Part shown: positions 63,290 through 64,000 of the stretch, in pieces
How positions within the stretch are numbered: position 1 is the stretch's first letter
Layout of the letters: every line of letters begins with the position of its first letter
From: Pelagerythrobacter rhizovicinus
GTDB lineage: Bacteria > Pseudomonadota > Alphaproteobacteria > Sphingomonadales > Sphingomonadaceae
Reading direction: 5' to 3'
NCBI RefSeq assembly: GCF_004135625.1
Contig: NZ_SDPV01000001.1
Span: 928,501 to 992,500, forward strand
Length of the DNA: 64,000 nt
Translations under genes and position numbers: made by a program
The notes under the pieces: model-generated
Databases searched by the model: none
Seen by the model: only the letters and a program-made list of their open reading frames with translations
What the model was told of the DNA's origin: nothing

Positions 63290-64000
63290 ATGAACGCGCA
63301 TTCCCCCAGCTATCTTGCGCGCGGCCGGACTGACGCAGCCGACCGCTTGATCGAAGCCGACGAGTTGATCGCTGGCCTGCAACGGAGCTGCGGCGGTGAA
63401 ATTCCCGGCGTCCTGGCAATCCCTGCGCTCCTCGAGCGGGTGCGCCAGGCGCGGATTGCCGGTACCCGTCTAGGCGGTTCGATCGAAGCGTTGGGCGGTG
63501 AAGGGATCGTGCGTGCGTGGGTCGAGGTGTTCCCGCACACGGCGGGCGATCCGGGGTGCTCTATCGGAATCGCCGATTGGCAGGTATCGGCCGCCACGCG
63601 CGATGATGACCGACAAGCCGGAGCAAGGCATCTCGAGATAGAGCGCGGCGTGGCCGAGCTATGGGCGCGTCTCGATTCCGAACAGCGCGTGCTCGCGGCC
63701 GAAGCGCGTGCGCCCGACCTGGCGGAGCTTGCGCGCAAAATGGAGCAAAACGCCGGGCGGCGCTGGAGCGATTCCGTCGAGTTGCCGGGCGTCGTACACG
63801 AGCAGCCGATACACTGGCGACTGCTCGATGGGGCGTCGGTGCGTGTCCCGGGGTCTTCGCGGGAATGGACGGCGACCCTGGTGCCGCTCGGCGCGCCCGA
63901 ACCAGGTCAGTCGGGATTTGAACTCTACCTCTCGTCCGACGCGCCGCTTTCCGACGTGGCGAGGAGATCCGATGTCGAGACACCGAAAGCGCCTGCTAGG
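63290..64000 (+). CDS. Unrecognised protein, N-terminal part, running off the window
   Basis: From ATG 63290, 237 codons are open to the window edge. The N-terminal 60 residues are helical (DRLIEADELIAGLQRSCGGE, IPGVLAIPALLERVRQARIA), then a mixed region ALGGEGIVRAWVEVFPHTAG, and a beta-rich part (HEQPIHWRLLDGASVRVPGS) towards the end. It is possible that a kinase or signalling domain follows beyond the edge, but nothing here shows it. It starts four bases after the preceding stop. Confidence 0.65.
   Translation, partial: MNAHSPSYLARGRTDAADRLIEADELIAGLQRSCGGEIPGVLAIPALLERVRQARIAGTRLGGSIEALGGEGIVRAWVEVFPHTAGDPGCSIGIADWQVSAATRDDDRQAGARHLEIERGVAELWARLDSEQRVLAAEARAPDLAELARKMEQNAGRRWSDSVELPGVVHEQPIHWRLLDGASVRVPGSSREWTATLVPLGAPEPGQSGFELYLSSDAPLSDVARRSDVETPKAPAR

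Noticed and set aside
1-64000. tRNA, rRNA, insertion sequences, integrases
   Set aside because: No cloverleaf-like gene, rRNA segment, transposase or integrase was recognised by reading; a dedicated tRNA scan would settle the first point.

Overview
The window is a GC-rich (about 65-70%) chromosomal segment from an alphaproteobacterium, most likely of the order Sphingomonadales and probably Erythrobacteraceae-like. The evidence is the aa3 oxidase assembly order ctaG-coxC-DUF983-surf1, the single-copy operon nuoA-N followed by birA-coaX-rnj-DUF1467, the dispersed palindromes typical of sphingomonads, and the frequent GTG/TTG starts with 4-base stop/start overlaps. The genus is inferred from gene order and protein style, not from any search. 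I see no tRNA, rRNA, CRISPR array, insertion sequence or prophage.

Layout. 1-2.1 kb: end of the cytochrome c oxidase assembly and structural cluster. 2.1-3.4 kb: an ArsR regulator divergent from an AHSA1/SRPBCC protein and a DUF1428 protein, with a perfect palindrome over the regulator start. 3.4-3.9 kb: non-coding DNA with two inverted-repeat elements. 3.9-8.5 kb: thrC, an RNA methyltransferase-like gene, folB, a small Rossmann-like protein, a lipoprotein, and rplU-rpmA. 8.6-12.6 kb: a GNAT, two paralogous PF10118-type metal hydrolases, a TetR regulator and ygfZ. 12.6-17.6 kb: pyrC, rarD, a glycine-zipper surface protein, a lipoprotein and astD. 17.6-27 kb: selO, an alpha/beta hydrolase, a glycosyltransferase, a yfgM-like gene with bamB, an ICMT-like membrane methyltransferase, gshA and rsmE. 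27-38.6 kb: PBP1a, a periplasmic peroxiredoxin, prfB, an unusual lipoprotein methyltransferase, a nitronate-monooxygenase-like flavoprotein, a hydroxyacid dehydrogenase, an SH3 protein, a lipoprotein, a thiolase and an aldehyde dehydrogenase.

38.7-58.0 kb: one tightly packed transcription unit for respiratory complex I (nuoA-N) followed by birA, coaX, rnj and a DUF1467 membrane protein. Four non-canonical genes sit inside nuo with start/stop overlaps: a low-GC secreted protein between nuoD and nuoE, two tiny membrane proteins between nuoE and nuoF, and a second low-GC secreted cysteine-containing protein between nuoF and nuoG. Complex I feeds quinol to the chain that ends at the aa3 oxidase encoded at the window start.

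58.0-64.0 kb: a poorly characterised block made of a very long coiled-coil membrane protein on the minus strand and, divergently, an Hpt-like protein lacking the phosphoacceptor histidine, a nucleotidyltransferase-like membrane protein, an all-helical unknown and a partial unknown running off the end. The nuo insertions and this block are the most likely places for undescribed biology.
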